A stretch of 64,000 bases of DNA. Source: Nocardia cyriacigeorgica GUH-2. GTDB taxonomy: Bacteria; Actinomycetota; Actinomycetes; Mycobacteriales; Mycobacteriaceae. Position numbers and translations under genes: made by a program. Positions 24,241-34,000 of the stretch are shown here, piece by piece; position 1 is the first letter of the stretch, and each line of letters opens with the position of its first letter. The stretch covers positions 1,674,001-1,738,000 of the forward strand of contig NC_016887.1 of assembly GCF_000284035.1 (NCBI RefSeq), read 5' to 3'. A model generated the notes under the pieces. The model was not told where the DNA came from. It did no database searches and was given only the letters and a program-made list of their open reading frames with translations.

Positions 24241-24266
24241 TTGATATGCACAGGTGCGCATGTCAA
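24241..24266. promoter_or_regulatory. Inverted repeat upstream of smtB-zur, candidate metalloregulator operator
   Basis: TTGATATGC (24241-24249) and GCATGTCAA (24258-24266) are reverse complements apart from one base, separated by 8 bases. An AT-rich palindrome at this place fits an ArsR/SmtB or Zur operator controlling smtB-zur and perhaps glyS. Confidence 0.55.
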
Positions 24267-24408
24267 ATTGGCATGCCGTGGTGGTGGAAACCCGGTTGTG
24301 GAGGGTCGATAGGCTGTAGCCAGTCGGCAGATCCAATGTAGGCGGATCCGCCGCATGGGCCCGATCCGGCCGCCCGATTCCGACTCGTACTGGATGGAGA
24401 ATTCTCGC

Positions 24409-25794
24409 GTGGCACCCAAGTCGAAGGTGGACACCGTTGCCAACCTCGCCAAGCGCCGGGGTCTGGTGTACCCGTGCGGTGAGATCTACGGAGGCACCAA
24501 GTCGGCCTGGGATTACGGTCCGCTCGGCGTCGAGCTGAAAGAGAACATCAAGAAGCAGTGGTGGCGCGCCATGGTCACCAGCCGCGAGGACGTTGTCGGC
24601 CTGGACTCCTCGGTGATCCTGCCGCGCCAGGTCTGGGAGGCCTCCGGCCACGTGGCTACCTTCACCGACCCGCTGGTCGAATCGCTGCACACGCACAAGC
24701 GCTACCGCGCCGACCATCTGCTCGAGGCCTACGAGGAAAAGCACGGCCACCCGCCGGCCAACGGCCTGGCCGATATCAACGACCCCGAGACCGGCCAGCC
24801 CGGTAAGTGGACCGAGCCGCGCAACTTCTCCGGCCTGCTCAAGACCTTCCTCGGCCCGGTCGACGACGAAGAGGGCCTGCACTACCTGCGCCCGGAAACC
24901 GCGCAGGGCATCTTCGTCAACTTCGCCAACGTGATGACCACCGCGCGCAAGAAGCCGCCGTTCGGTATCGCCCAGATCGGCAAGAGCTTCCGCAACGAGA
25001 TCACCCCAGGCAACTTCATCTTCCGCACCCGCGAGTTCGAGCAGATGGAGATGGAGTTCTTCGTCAAGCCGGGTGAAGACGCCGAATGGCACAAGTACTG
25101 GATCGACACCCGCTTCTCCTGGTACACCGACCTCGGTATCGACCCGGACAACCTGCGGCTGTTCGAGCACCCGAAGGAAAAGCTGTCGCACTACTCGGCC
25201 GGCACCACCGACATCGAGTACCGCTTCCGCTTCCAGGGTGGCGAGTGGGGCGAGCTCGAGGGCATCGCCAACCGCACCGATTACGACCTGAAGACGCACT
25301 CCGAGCACTCCGGCACCGACCTGGTCTACTTCGACCAGAACACCAAGGAGCGCTACATTCCCTACGTCATCGAGCCGGCGGCCGGCCTGACGCGTTCGCT
25401 GATGGCGTTCCTGGTCGACGCCTACGCCGAGGACGAGGCGCCCAACGCCAAGGGCGGTGTGGACACCCGCACGGTGCTGCGACTGGACCGCAGGCTCTCG
25501 CCGGTCAAGGCCGCGGTGCTGCCGCTGTCGCGCAATGCCGACCTGACGCCGAAGGCGAAAGATCTTGCCGCGCAGCTGCGTAAGTACTGGAACGTCGAGT
25601 TCGACGATGCCGGTGCGATCGGCCGTCGCTACCGTCGTCAGGACGAGATCGGTACCCCGTTCTGCATCACCGTCGATTTCGACACCCTCGACGACCAGGC
25701 CGTCACGATCCGTGAGCGCGATTCCATGGCGCAGGAGCGGATCGCGCTGGACCAGGTCGAGGGCTATCTGGCCAAGCACCTGCTGGGCGCCTGA
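24409..25794 (+). CDS. glyS: Glycyl-tRNA synthetase (dimeric, class II)
   Basis: 461 residues from GTG 24409, with GGAG about 9 bases upstream. The N-terminus [20 protein letters not shown] aligns with actinobacterial GlyRS. Class II features are visible: [13 protein letters not shown] (motif 2 entry), [20 protein letters not shown] (motif 2), and [15 protein letters not shown] (motif 3). The C-terminal anticodon-binding domain (AAVLPLSRN onwards) is complete. It charges tRNA-Gly in translation. It is followed by a strong terminator stem. Confidence 0.97.
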   Translation: MAPKSKVDTVANLAKRRGLVYPCGEIYGGTKSAWDYGPLGVELKENIKKQWWRAMVTSREDVVGLDSSVILPRQVWEASGHVATFTDPLVESLHTHKRYRADHLLEAYEEKHGHPPANGLADINDPETGQPGKWTEPRNFSGLLKTFLGPVDDEEGLHYLRPETAQGIFVNFANVMTTARKKPPFGIAQIGKSFRNEITPGNFIFRTREFEQMEMEFFVKPGEDAEWHKYWIDTRFSWYTDLGIDPDNLRLFEHPKEKLSHYSAGTTDIEYRFRFQGGEWGELEGIANRTDYDLKTHSEHSGTDLVYFDQNTKERYIPYVIEPAAGLTRSLMAFLVDAYAEDEAPNAKGGVDTRTVLRLDRRLSPVKAAVLPLSRNADLTPKAKDLAAQLRKYWNVEFDDAGAIGRRYRRQDEIGTPFCITVDFDTLDDQAVTIRERDSMAQERIALDQVEGYLAKHLLGA

Positions 25795-25805
25795 TCCGAC
25801 GCGAA

Positions 25806-25836
25806 GGGCCGGTTGCCGCGATGCGGTAACCGGCCC
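25806..25836 (+). terminator. Terminator stem-loop after glyS
   Basis: GGGCCGGTT (25806-25814) pairs with AACCGGCCC (25828-25836). The inner bases GCCGC and GCGGT extend the stem to about 14 pairs around a GAT loop. Located 12 bases after the glyS stop. Confidence 0.75.
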
Positions 25837-25850
25837 TCGGTCGTTGTGCG

Positions 25851-25991
25851 TCAGCCCAATCCGCTGCTGGCTCCGCTGCCGGTGGACATGGACTGGATCA
25901 GTCCCATCAGCAGGGCCAGGACTCCGCCGTCGGCGTTGCCGCCTGCCGCGCTACCGGTGCTGGTGTCGGTCCTGGTGGGGTGCTTGTGCAT
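25851..25991 (-). CDS. Small peptide of 46 residues, unknown function
   Basis: ATG at 25991 is preceded by AGGAGAACACC, an excellent ribosome site, and the frame stops at 25851. Sequence: a polar start (MHKHPTRTDTSTGSAAGG), a short hydrophobic amphipathic stretch (GGVLALLMGLIQSMSTGSG) and a Gly/Ser tail. Third codon positions are GC-rich as in real genes here. There is no Cys and no recognisable family. It is a monocistronic unit between glyS (convergent) and tenA. The hydrophobic part is too short for a stable membrane span; it may associate with membranes or a partner. I do not recognise it. Confidence 0.55.
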   Translation of the reverse strand: MHKHPTRTDTSTGSAAGGNADGGVLALLMGLIQSMSTGSGASSGLG

Positions 25992-26149
25992 GGTGTTCTC
26001 CTCATCGTGCTGTCGAGCGGGCTCGACGCTCCCGGTTGTGGGCGGTGCGCCCGCGGGAGTGTGAGGGAGCGTATCGGCCCCAGCGAAGAGAAACGAGATA
26101 TTTTCAAAAATTCGTCGCCAGCGCCAAGGGGGGCTTACGCCTCGGGGGC

Positions 26150-26758
26150 TCAGGCCGGGGCGTCCCAGAACGCGAGTTCGTGCCGCATGCCTTCGATGAA
26201 GAAGCGTTCGGCGGTGCCGGGGTCGACGTCGGTCTCGTCGAGCATGCGGGCGCACCGGCGGGTCAGGGCCGCGAATTCGGGGTCGGCGTAGGTCTCGACC
26301 CAGCGACGGTAGCGGGGCTCGGTCGGCGGGTTCTGCGCGAGCCGGGCGCCGAGCGTCGAATAGCCCCACATGCAGGGGTAGAGCGCGGCCAGGCCGGAGC
26401 CGTAGTCGGCGGCGGCGTCGAGCAGGAATCGGGTGTAGGCCGCGCACGGCGCACCCTTGACCGCGCCGTCGAGATCGGCGCCGAACTCCGCGGCCAGCGA
26501 GCGATGCAGCGACAATTCCTCGTGGTAGGTGGAATGCGCGAGATCGACCAGATCGCCCAGATGTGCGGCCGGCGCTTGCCAGGCCAGGCGGCTGAACACG
26601 CGCACATAGTCCAGCAGGTACAGATAGTCCTGCTCCAGCCAGGATCGGAACACCGGGTCCGGCAGGTCGCCGCGGGCGATTCCGGCGACGGTCGGATGGG
26701 CCAGTTGTTCCTCGACCATCGGCCGGCCGAGGTCTTCCAGATGCGCGGCGAGACTCAT
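26150..26758 (-). CDS. tenA: TenA family protein (thiaminase II / aminopyrimidine aminohydrolase)
   Basis: 202 residues from ATG 26758 (GGGAG about 10 bases upstream); an ATG at 26776 would add six. All-helical TenA fold with LEQDYLYLLDYVRVFSRLA, the STYHEELSLHRSLAAEFG helix, and YPCMWGYSTLGARLAQNP, whose Cys corresponds to the catalytic Cys of TenA_C enzymes. The conserved ETYADPEF segment is also present. These enzymes hydrolyse aminopyrimidines (or thiamin) for thiamin salvage. No other thiamin genes or TPP riboswitch are adjacent. Confidence 0.9.
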   Translation of the reverse strand: MSLAAHLEDLGRPMVEEQLAHPTVAGIARGDLPDPVFRSWLEQDYLYLLDYVRVFSRLAWQAPAAHLGDLVDLAHSTYHEELSLHRSLAAEFGADLDGAVKGAPCAAYTRFLLDAAADYGSGLAALYPCMWGYSTLGARLAQNPPTEPRYRRWVETYADPEFAALTRRCARMLDETDVDPGTAERFFIEGMRHELAFWDAPA

Positions 26759-26817
26759 GCCGACAGTCTCCCGCATGCCGATCGGCGACCCGGAACCCGC
26801 CGCGTTGCCGAACCGTA

Positions 26818-28161
26818 ATGAATTCCGGCCCCGTGGATTTGCGCGCGAACCACCTGTTGCCGCACGCTTGCGGCGTGCTGTGGGATGCGGGTGATGTGGT
26901 GCGGTTGCTGGCGCCGTCGGAACAGCGTTTCGTCCGGCACGGCACCTACACCGGACGGTCGGTTCTGGTGGCCGGCCGGCTGGAGATTTCGGCGCTGCGC
27001 GCGGCCTTCGTGACGCTGCTGCGCGCCTATCCGGTGCTGGTCTGCCGGATCGCGATCGACGAGTACGGTCGCGGATATCTACTGCGGCCTGCGCGTTCGG
27101 TTCCGGTCGAGTTGTTCTCGCGCGACGGCGATCCCGCCGAACTCACGCTGCCCGCGTATCGGCTCGACCCGGCCGAGCAGTTGGCCTATCTCGATGTGGT
27201 GTGCGGACCCGATGACCGCTCGCGCGTCACGATGTATGTACACCACGGTGTTGCCGACGCCGGGCATTGCGTCGAATTGTTCGCGCGGTTCTGGGATTGC
27301 TACACCGACCAGATCATGTCCGCACCCGCCGCGGTGGGGCCGTTCGGCTATCCGATGCCGCTGGAGTGGTATGCCGATCAACGCGGCATCGCGCGGCGCG
27401 GGCTGTCCGGTTTCGAGGACGTGGCCCGGCCGCTGCCGCCCGCGTCGCCGTCGGCCGGTGACGACGACGGCCCGGGTGCGGCCGTGCTGGTGCGGCCGCA
27501 GCGGCTGCGGTTGGAACCGGCGGCCACGGCCCGCATCGTCGAGCTGAGCAAACTGCACCGGGTGAGCGTCAACGCATTGCTGACCGCCGGGCTGTTGCGC
27601 GCCTACGCCGCCACGGCCGGAGCCGGCGGCGCGGTTCCCGTCGGCTGTCTCTACCCCGTCGACCTGCGGGCTCGGCTCGACCCGCCGGTCGCTCCCGCCG
27701 CAGGCACGAACATGGCCGGCCTGGCCGCGTTCACCGCGGAGGTCGACGGCGCTGACTGCATTGTCGAACTGGCGCAACGAATTTCGATTCGACTCCGATC
27801 GGACCTGGACTCCGGGACCGTGCACCAGTCGGTGCTGCATTTCCCGGATTACTTCGGCGACAACCGGATCCACTCGCTCGCCGGGCACATCGCGATCACC
27901 AACACCGGCGTCGTCCCGCACTTCCGCACCCCCGTCGGCGTGCAAATCACCGACTACGAAATCGTCTACCTCTCGGCCCACCCCCGCCGCTCACTCGGCC
28001 CCTCCGCCGCGGTCACCTTCCTCGCCTACACCTTCGCGGCCCGCCTCACCGTCGCCATCCTCGGCGGCCCCGACCCGGCCCACCTCTACGAGCGCGTGCA
28101 CGCCGAACTGACGGCTCCGATTCGTCCGGCGAGCGCACCGGCGATGAGCGGGCCGAGCTGA
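26818..28161 (+). CDS. PapA/condensation-domain-like acyltransferase
   Basis: 447 residues, divergent from tenA. The active-site motif YVHHGVADAGHC (HHxxxDxGH) near residue 142 is characteristic of the condensation-domain acyltransferase superfamily (PapA5, phthiocerol dimycocerosyl transferases). Further features are an N-terminal LAPSEQRFVRHG-like entry and a central dimer/crossover region (AGTNMAGLAAF). Such enzymes transfer acyl chains from CoA or carrier proteins to hydroxyl groups of lipids or glycolipids. No polyketide synthase or glycolipid genes lie nearby, so the acceptor is unknown. Confidence 0.82.
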   Translation: MNSGPVDLRANHLLPHACGVLWDAGDVVRLLAPSEQRFVRHGTYTGRSVLVAGRLEISALRAAFVTLLRAYPVLVCRIAIDEYGRGYLLRPARSVPVELFSRDGDPAELTLPAYRLDPAEQLAYLDVVCGPDDRSRVTMYVHHGVADAGHCVELFARFWDCYTDQIMSAPAAVGPFGYPMPLEWYADQRGIARRGLSGFEDVARPLPPASPSAGDDDGPGAAVLVRPQRLRLEPAATARIVELSKLHRVSVNALLTAGLLRAYAATAGAGGAVPVGCLYPVDLRARLDPPVAPAAGTNMAGLAAFTAEVDGADCIVELAQRISIRLRSDLDSGTVHQSVLHFPDYFGDNRIHSLAGHIAITNTGVVPHFRTPVGVQITDYEIVYLSAHPRRSLGPSAAVTFLAYTFAARLTVAILGGPDPAHLYERVHAELTAPIRPASAPAMSGPS

Positions 28162-28192
28162 CGGGCCGATCCTGCGGTGGGACAGCCTCGGC

Positions 28193-30172
28193 TCAGAACC
28201 GCCCGCCCCGGCTGATCCGCCGGGACCCGGTGGACCCGCCGAACGATGGCGGCCGATATCCGCCGCCGTAGCCGCGCCGGGAGCCGCCGGCGGCTCCGCG
28301 CAGGAGGCCCTCGATCAGGATGCCGCCGAGGATGGCTCCCGCCTGCGCGGTTCCGGAAGGTGCGCGCCTGGCTTCCCAGGTCTGGACGCCGGCCTGGGCC
28401 TCGTGCAGGGCGCGTCCCGCGAGGTCGGCGGCGGTGCGGGCGTGGGTGAGGGCCGTGGCCGGATCGCTGTCGCGGAGGCTGGTCGCGCCGTCGAGGTGGC
28501 GTTGGGCTTCGGCGAGGCGCGTGCGGGCGGTGGCGTCGACGCCGCCGCGGCGGGTGCTGATGTAGTCGGCGGCGGCGCGCACTCGCGCACCGGCGTCGAG
28601 CAGGGCCTGGTCGAGTCGGCGGCGCAGGTCCTCGGCGGCGAGCTTGCGTTCGGTGGCGCCGGCGAGGGCGCGATCGAGTTCGGCGTCGGCGGACAGCACG
28701 CGGTGGAATGCGTCGAGCGGGTCGGTGGCCGCGACACCTTGGGCTGCCTCGAGGACGGTGCGGGCGTTCGCGGTGGCCGATGCCAGCTCGGGCCCGCCGT
28801 GGGCGGTGAGTTCGGCCGCGGCCGTGAGGTCGCTGCGTAGTTCGTCCAGGGCGGCGGGCAGGCCGGCGCCTGCCTGCTCGATATTCGTGGCGGCGTGCAG
28901 GATGGCGTCGAGTAGGGTGCGGGCCTGCCCGATCGCACCCTCCGCGGCCCGTATCGCCGCCACCGCGCCACCCTGCTGACCGACCGGCCGCCGCAGCGCC
29001 TCGCGCCCGGCGTCGATATTGGTTTCGGCGAACGAGATACGTTCGCGCGCCATCGCGACGTTGTCCCGGATCGAGGCCAGCACCTGCGGCGGATGCGCGG
29101 CGACGAGCCGGTTGAGTTCCTCGTCGGCGGTCGGCACCCGTCCGGTGAGGTCGACCAGATCCCGTGTCAGCGCATCCAGTCGATCCGGGGCGTTGATCAG
29201 CAGATCGCGCATCGCATCGAAGGCGGCGACCTGCTCGTCGAGTTCGCGATCGGCCCGGCCGAGGGCGCCGATCAATTCGATCAGCAGGGCGCGCTGCTGA
29301 TCGGGCGTCTCCGGGATGGCGTCATCGAGCCGCTGCCGGATCGCGAACGCCTGTGCCAGTGCCGCTTTCGCCTGGTCGACGGCGGTCCGGAACGGGCTGA
29401 CGGCGGTGTCGCCGAATTCGCCGGTCGCCAGCTCCAGCTCCTCGGAACTGGTGCGCACCGCATTGTCGATGTCCACCAGTAGTTCACGCGACCGGGCCTG
29501 CAGGACGGGCAACGGCAGTGCCGCCAGGGCCCGTGAATCGGTGGGATCGATGGCTCGAGCCCGTTCCAGTTCCGCGCGATCGCGCCCGCGCCGCCGCCTG
29601 CGTGTGAACAGCACCAGCGCCCCGACCGCGCCGACGATCAGCACGCCGATGATCAGCACCGGAACCAGGTTCACCCCGCCGCCGGACATCGCCGCACCGA
29701 GCCCGTCGGCGGCGGCCACGCCCGCGTCGGCCCAGCGACTGTCACGCAGAGCGGGTTCGACGTCGGCGGTGAGGATCCGGTCGAGCTCGGATTCGCTGAC
29801 GCCGCTGGGCGGTTCACCGTCGAAGGCGTAGGCCCGGTCGCCGACGGCCACCGCCAGCAGCAGATCGCGGGTGCCGAACCCGGACCGCTGCGCCGTCTGC
29901 GTCGCCCAGTTCTGCGGACTCAGCCCCGCGAAATCGCGGACGTAATACACCCACAGCCGCACCTGATGGTCGGCGTAGAGGCGGTCGACGGCTGCGCGCA
30001 CCTCGGCGGTACCGGTGGCGCCGAGCGCGTTCGCCGAGTCGACCACATAGGTGTCCATCCGCGCCGGCTGCTCCGCCCGCGCCGGCGCCGCGACCAGTGT
30101 CAGCGGCGCGCACACCAGCGCCACCCCGAGCACGACCAGCAGCGACCAGCGAACCACCCGTTGCAGCGCCAT
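28193..30172 (-). CDS. TPM-domain membrane protein with coiled-coil region
   Basis: 659 residues from ATG 30172; upstream codons of the open frame lie over the divergent gene. A signal sequence (SLLVVLGVALVCAPLTLVAA) is followed by a TPM domain (about 35-155: VVDSANALGATGTAEVR, LWVYYVRDFAGLSPQNWA, LLLAVAVGDRAYAF). A membrane segment (LVPVLIIGVLIVGAVGALVL, about 173-195) comes next, then about 400 residues of Ala/Leu/Arg-rich helices likely to form coiled coils, and a Gly/Arg/Ser tail. TPM proteins (Psb32/TLP18.3 type) act as envelope-associated phosphatase-like or assembly factors; the specific role here is unknown. Divergent from the MBL-fold gene with 54 bases between starts. Confidence 0.85.
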   Translation of the reverse strand: MALQRVVRWSLLVVLGVALVCAPLTLVAAPARAEQPARMDTYVVDSANALGATGTAEVRAAVDRLYADHQVRLWVYYVRDFAGLSPQNWATQTAQRSGFGTRDLLLAVAVGDRAYAFDGEPPSGVSESELDRILTADVEPALRDSRWADAGVAAADGLGAAMSGGGVNLVPVLIIGVLIVGAVGALVLFTRRRRRGRDRAELERARAIDPTDSRALAALPLPVLQARSRELLVDIDNAVRTSSEELELATGEFGDTAVSPFRTAVDQAKAALAQAFAIRQRLDDAIPETPDQQRALLIELIGALGRADRELDEQVAAFDAMRDLLINAPDRLDALTRDLVDLTGRVPTADEELNRLVAAHPPQVLASIRDNVAMARERISFAETNIDAGREALRRPVGQQGGAVAAIRAAEGAIGQARTLLDAILHAATNIEQAGAGLPAALDELRSDLTAAAELTAHGGPELASATANARTVLEAAQGVAATDPLDAFHRVLSADAELDRALAGATERKLAAEDLRRRLDQALLDAGARVRAAADYISTRRGGVDATARTRLAEAQRHLDGATSLRDSDPATALTHARTAADLAGRALHEAQAGVQTWEARRAPSGTAQAGAILGGILIEGLLRGAAGGSRRGYGGGYRPPSFGGSTGSRRISRGGRF

Positions 30173-30226
30173 GGCATCGAATCTATCGCGCACCCGGCCC
30201 CGCATGGCGGCGATAGCATCGACACC

Positions 30227-30904
30227 GTGGTCACCATCGACAGCACCTACACCGGTCACGTCACCGCCGGCTCGGCCGCCCATCAGCGCGAGGTCCCCGG
30301 CGCCCGGATCATCAAGATGTCGGTCGGGCCGATGGACAACAACAGTTACCTGGTGCAGTGCGCCGCCACCGGCGACGCCGTCCTCATCGACGCCGCCAAC
30401 GACGCCGACCGCCTCATCGCGCTGATCGACCAGGAGACCCCCGGCCTGGTCCGCCACATCGTCACCACCCACCGGCATCCCGACCACTGGCAGGCACTCG
30501 CCCAGGTCGCCGCCGCCACTACGGCGCCGACCGCCGCCCATGCCCTGGACGCGAGCGAGCTGCCCATCACCCCGACCGACACCCTCGCCGACGGCGACAC
30601 CCTGACGGTCGGCAAGCTCAACTTCGACATCATCCACCTCACCGGCCACACCCCCGGCTCGATCGCCCTCGCGTTGACCGACGGTGCCGGCCGCACCCAC
30701 CTGTTCACCGGCGACTCCCTGTTCCCCGGCGGGGTGGGCAAGACCTGGAACCCGCAGGACTTCGTCACCCTCTACGCCGACGTCACCACCAAACTCTTCG
30801 ACCGCTACCCGGACGACACCGTCGTCTATCCGGGCCACGGCGACGACACCACGCTGGGCACCGAGCGCCCGCATCTGGGGGAGTGGAAAGCGCGGGGCTG
30901 GTAG
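30227..30904 (+). CDS. Metallo-beta-lactamase fold hydrolase
   Basis: 225 residues from GTG 30227. MBL-fold features are THRHPDHWQAL (HxHxDH variant: His-Arg-His-Pro-Asp-His), a later His in LTGHTPGS, the metal Asp in FTGDSLFPGG, and the final VYPGHGDDTT. The layout matches glyoxalase II-like hydrolases that cleave thioesters such as lactoylglutathione or mycothiol analogues. The substrate is not determined. It stands alone, with the large carboxylase gene beginning 190 bases later. Confidence 0.9.
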   Translation: MVTIDSTYTGHVTAGSAAHQREVPGARIIKMSVGPMDNNSYLVQCAATGDAVLIDAANDADRLIALIDQETPGLVRHIVTTHRHPDHWQALAQVAAATTAPTAAHALDASELPITPTDTLADGDTLTVGKLNFDIIHLTGHTPGSIALALTDGAGRTHLFTGDSLFPGGVGKTWNPQDFVTLYADVTTKLFDRYPDDTVVYPGHGDDTTLGTERPHLGEWKARGW

Positions 30905-31094
30905 CTCGACTCTGCCTGCCAACCCGTGCAGACGCCCCGGTCGGCGCGGGAAAAGCGGGCCCTCCCGGAAAGAAAACGGGCGGGTAACCTCCATACGCTG
31001 TGCACTTTCCCGGCACGAGCGGGCAGACTACGGGCCAACTATGAAACCCCGTCCGTAGGCCGGGCCCGTGCTGCAGGGAAAGGAGTCGGCGAGA

Positions 31095-34000
31095 GTGTTC
31101 AGCCGCATCGCCATCGTGAACCGGGGTGAAGCCGCCATGCGCCTCATCCACGCCGTCCGAGATCTGGCCGCGGCTACCGCGCAACAGATCGAAACCGTCG
31201 CGCTCTACACCGACGTCGACCGCACCGCCACGTTCGTGCGCGAAGCCGATATCGCCTACGACCTCGGCCCCGCGTCCGCGCGCCCCTACCTCGACCTGAA
31301 GGCGCTCGAACGCGCGCTGCGGGCGACCAAGGCCGACGCCGCCTGGGTCGGCTGGGGCTTCGTCGCCGAAGATCCGGCCTTCGCCGAACTGTGCGAGCAG
31401 ATCGGCGTCACCTTCATCGGCCCGAGCCCGGACGCGATGCGCAAGCTCGGCGACAAGATCGGCGCGAAGCTCATCGCCGAAGAGGTCGGCGTACCGGTCG
31501 CGCCGTGGAGCCGCGGCGCGGTGGAGTCGGTGGAGGCGGCCGTGGCCGCCGCGGCCGAGATCGGCTACCCGCTGATGCTGAAGGCCACCGCGGGCGGCGG
31601 CGGCCGCGGTATCCGCAAGATCAACGATGAAGCCGAGCTCGTCGACGCCTATGAACGCACCAGCCAGGAGGCCGCGCGCGCCTTCGGCAGCGGCGTCGTC
31701 TTCCTCGAGCGCCTGGTCACCGGCGCCCGCCACGTCGAGGTCCAGGTGATCGCCGACGGTCAGGGCACCGCGTGGGCGCTGGGCGTGCGCGACTGCTCGG
31801 TGCAGCGGCGCAACCAGAAGATCATCGAGGAATCGGCGTCACCGGTGCTGAGCCCGCAGCAGGCCGCCGATCTCAAGGCCTCCGCCGAGCGGCTCGCGGT
31901 CGCGGTCGGCTACCGCGGCGCGGCCACCGTCGAGTTCCTCTACCACCCCGGCGACCAGCTGTTCGCCTTCCTCGAGGTCAACACCCGCCTCCAGGTCGAG
32001 CACCCGATCACCGAATACACCACCGGGTTCGACCTGGTCCACGCGCAGCTGCACGTGGCGTCCGGCGGCCGGCTCGAGGGCGAACCGCCCGCCGAACGCG
32101 GCCACGCCATCGAAGCCCGCCTCAACGCCGAAGATCCCGACCGCGATTTCGCGCCGGCTCCGGGCCGCATCGCCCTGCTCGACCTGCCGGCCGGACCGGG
32201 CATCCGGGTCGATACCGGCGTCAGCGAAGGCGACACGATCCCGGCCGACTTCGACTCGATGATCGCCAAGATCATCGCCTACGGCCGCAATCGTGAGGAG
32301 GCCCTCGGCCGCCTGCGCCGGGCGGTCTCGCAGACTCGCGTCATCATCGAAGGCGGCGCCACCAACAAGAGCTTCGTGCTCGACCTGCTCGATCAGCCGG
32401 AGGTGATCGACGCCAGCGCCGACACCGGCTGGATCGACCGGGTGCGCGGCGAGGGCCGGCTGGTATCGCAGCGCCACTCCGCCGTCGCGCTGGCCGCCGC
32501 CGCGATCGAGGCCTATGAGGAGGAAGAGCGCGTGGAGCGGCACCGGCTGCTGTCCACCGCCTCCGGTGGCCGCCCGCAGGTGCAGCACGAGAGCGGCCGT
32601 CCGCTCGACCTGAAGCTGCGCGGCGTCGGCTACCGGGTACGGGTGGCGCGCATCGGTGCGCACCGGTTCCGCATCGGCATCGAGGCGGGCACCGAGATCC
32701 GCACCGCCGACGTCGACCTCGAGCGTTTCGACCAGCACACCGGCCAGATCGTGGTGAACGGCATCCGCTACCGGGTGGTCACCGGCACCCACGGACCGGT
32801 CCATCTGGTCGACGTCGACGGCGTGACCCACCGGGTCAGCCGCGACGAGGGCGGCGTCGTCCGCTCGCCCGCCCCCGCCCTGGTCGTCGCGACGCCGCTG
32901 CAAGTGGGCGACGAGGTCGAGGCCGGCGCACCGGTGCTGGTGCTGGAGAGCATGAAGATGGAAACGGTGCTGCGCGCGCCGTTCCGGGCCCGGCTCAAGG
33001 AATGCTCGGTGTCGGTCGGCACCCAGGTGGAGGCCGGTGCGCCGATGCTGCGGCTGGAGCCGCTCGCCGACGACGCCGAAGCCGCCGACACCGGCGCGAA
33101 CGAGCCGGTGGAGCTGGACCTGCCCGCGGCCCCGGCCCGCACCCAGCCGCACGAACTGCTGGCCCGCGGCCAGCAGGACATGCGCAGCCTGCTGCTCGGC
33201 TTCGACGTCGACCCGCACGACGACCGCCGGGTGATCGAGGACTACCTCGCCGCCCGTCGCGAGGCCATCGCCGACAACCGCAGGCCGCTGGCCGAGGAAC
33301 TCGAGCTGATCGAGGTCTTCGCCGACCTCGCCGAGCTGAGCCACAACCGCACCTGGGGCGATGACGGCGGCCAGGCCCACGTGCACAGCGCCCGCGAATA
33401 CTTCCACACCTATCTGCAGAGCCTCGATGTCGATCGGGCCGGGCTGCCGGAGTCCTACCAGGCCAAGCTCGCCCGCGCGCTCGGTCATTACGGCGTCACC
33501 GAACTCGATCGCACGCCCGAGCTCGAGGCCGCGGTCTTCCGGATCTTCCTGGCCCAGCAGCGCCCGTCCGACACCGTCATGGTCGTCACCACCCTGCTGC
33601 GCGAATGGCTGAGCGAGCCGGTGCCGGATGCCGCATTGCGCGAGCCGGTCGGTCTGGCGCTGGAGCGGCTGGTGGCGGCGACCCAGGTGCGGTTCCCGGT
33701 CATCGCCGACCTCACCCGCGGGCTGGTCTACGCCTGGTACGGCCAGCCGCTGCTGCGCCGCAACCGCGCCCGGGTGTACGCCAACGTCCGCAAGCACCTC
33801 AGCTACCTCGACGCCAACCCGGCGGCGCCCGATCGCGCCGAACGCCTCGCCGAGATGGTGCGCAGCACCGAACCGCTGGTGCGGCTGCTCGGCCAGCGGC
33901 TCGAGCGCGGCAGTGCCGACAACACCGTCATGCTCGAGGTGCTGACCCGGCGCTACTACGGAAACAAGGATCTGGTCGACGTCCGTACCCAGCAGGCCGG

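Noticed and set aside
25851..25991. Small peptide as a RiPP precursor
   Set aside because: No maturation enzymes, transporter or Cys/Ser-rich core are nearby; left as unknown.
26065..26149. TPP riboswitch near tenA
   Set aside because: This is downstream of tenA and no thi-box sequence was seen on either side.
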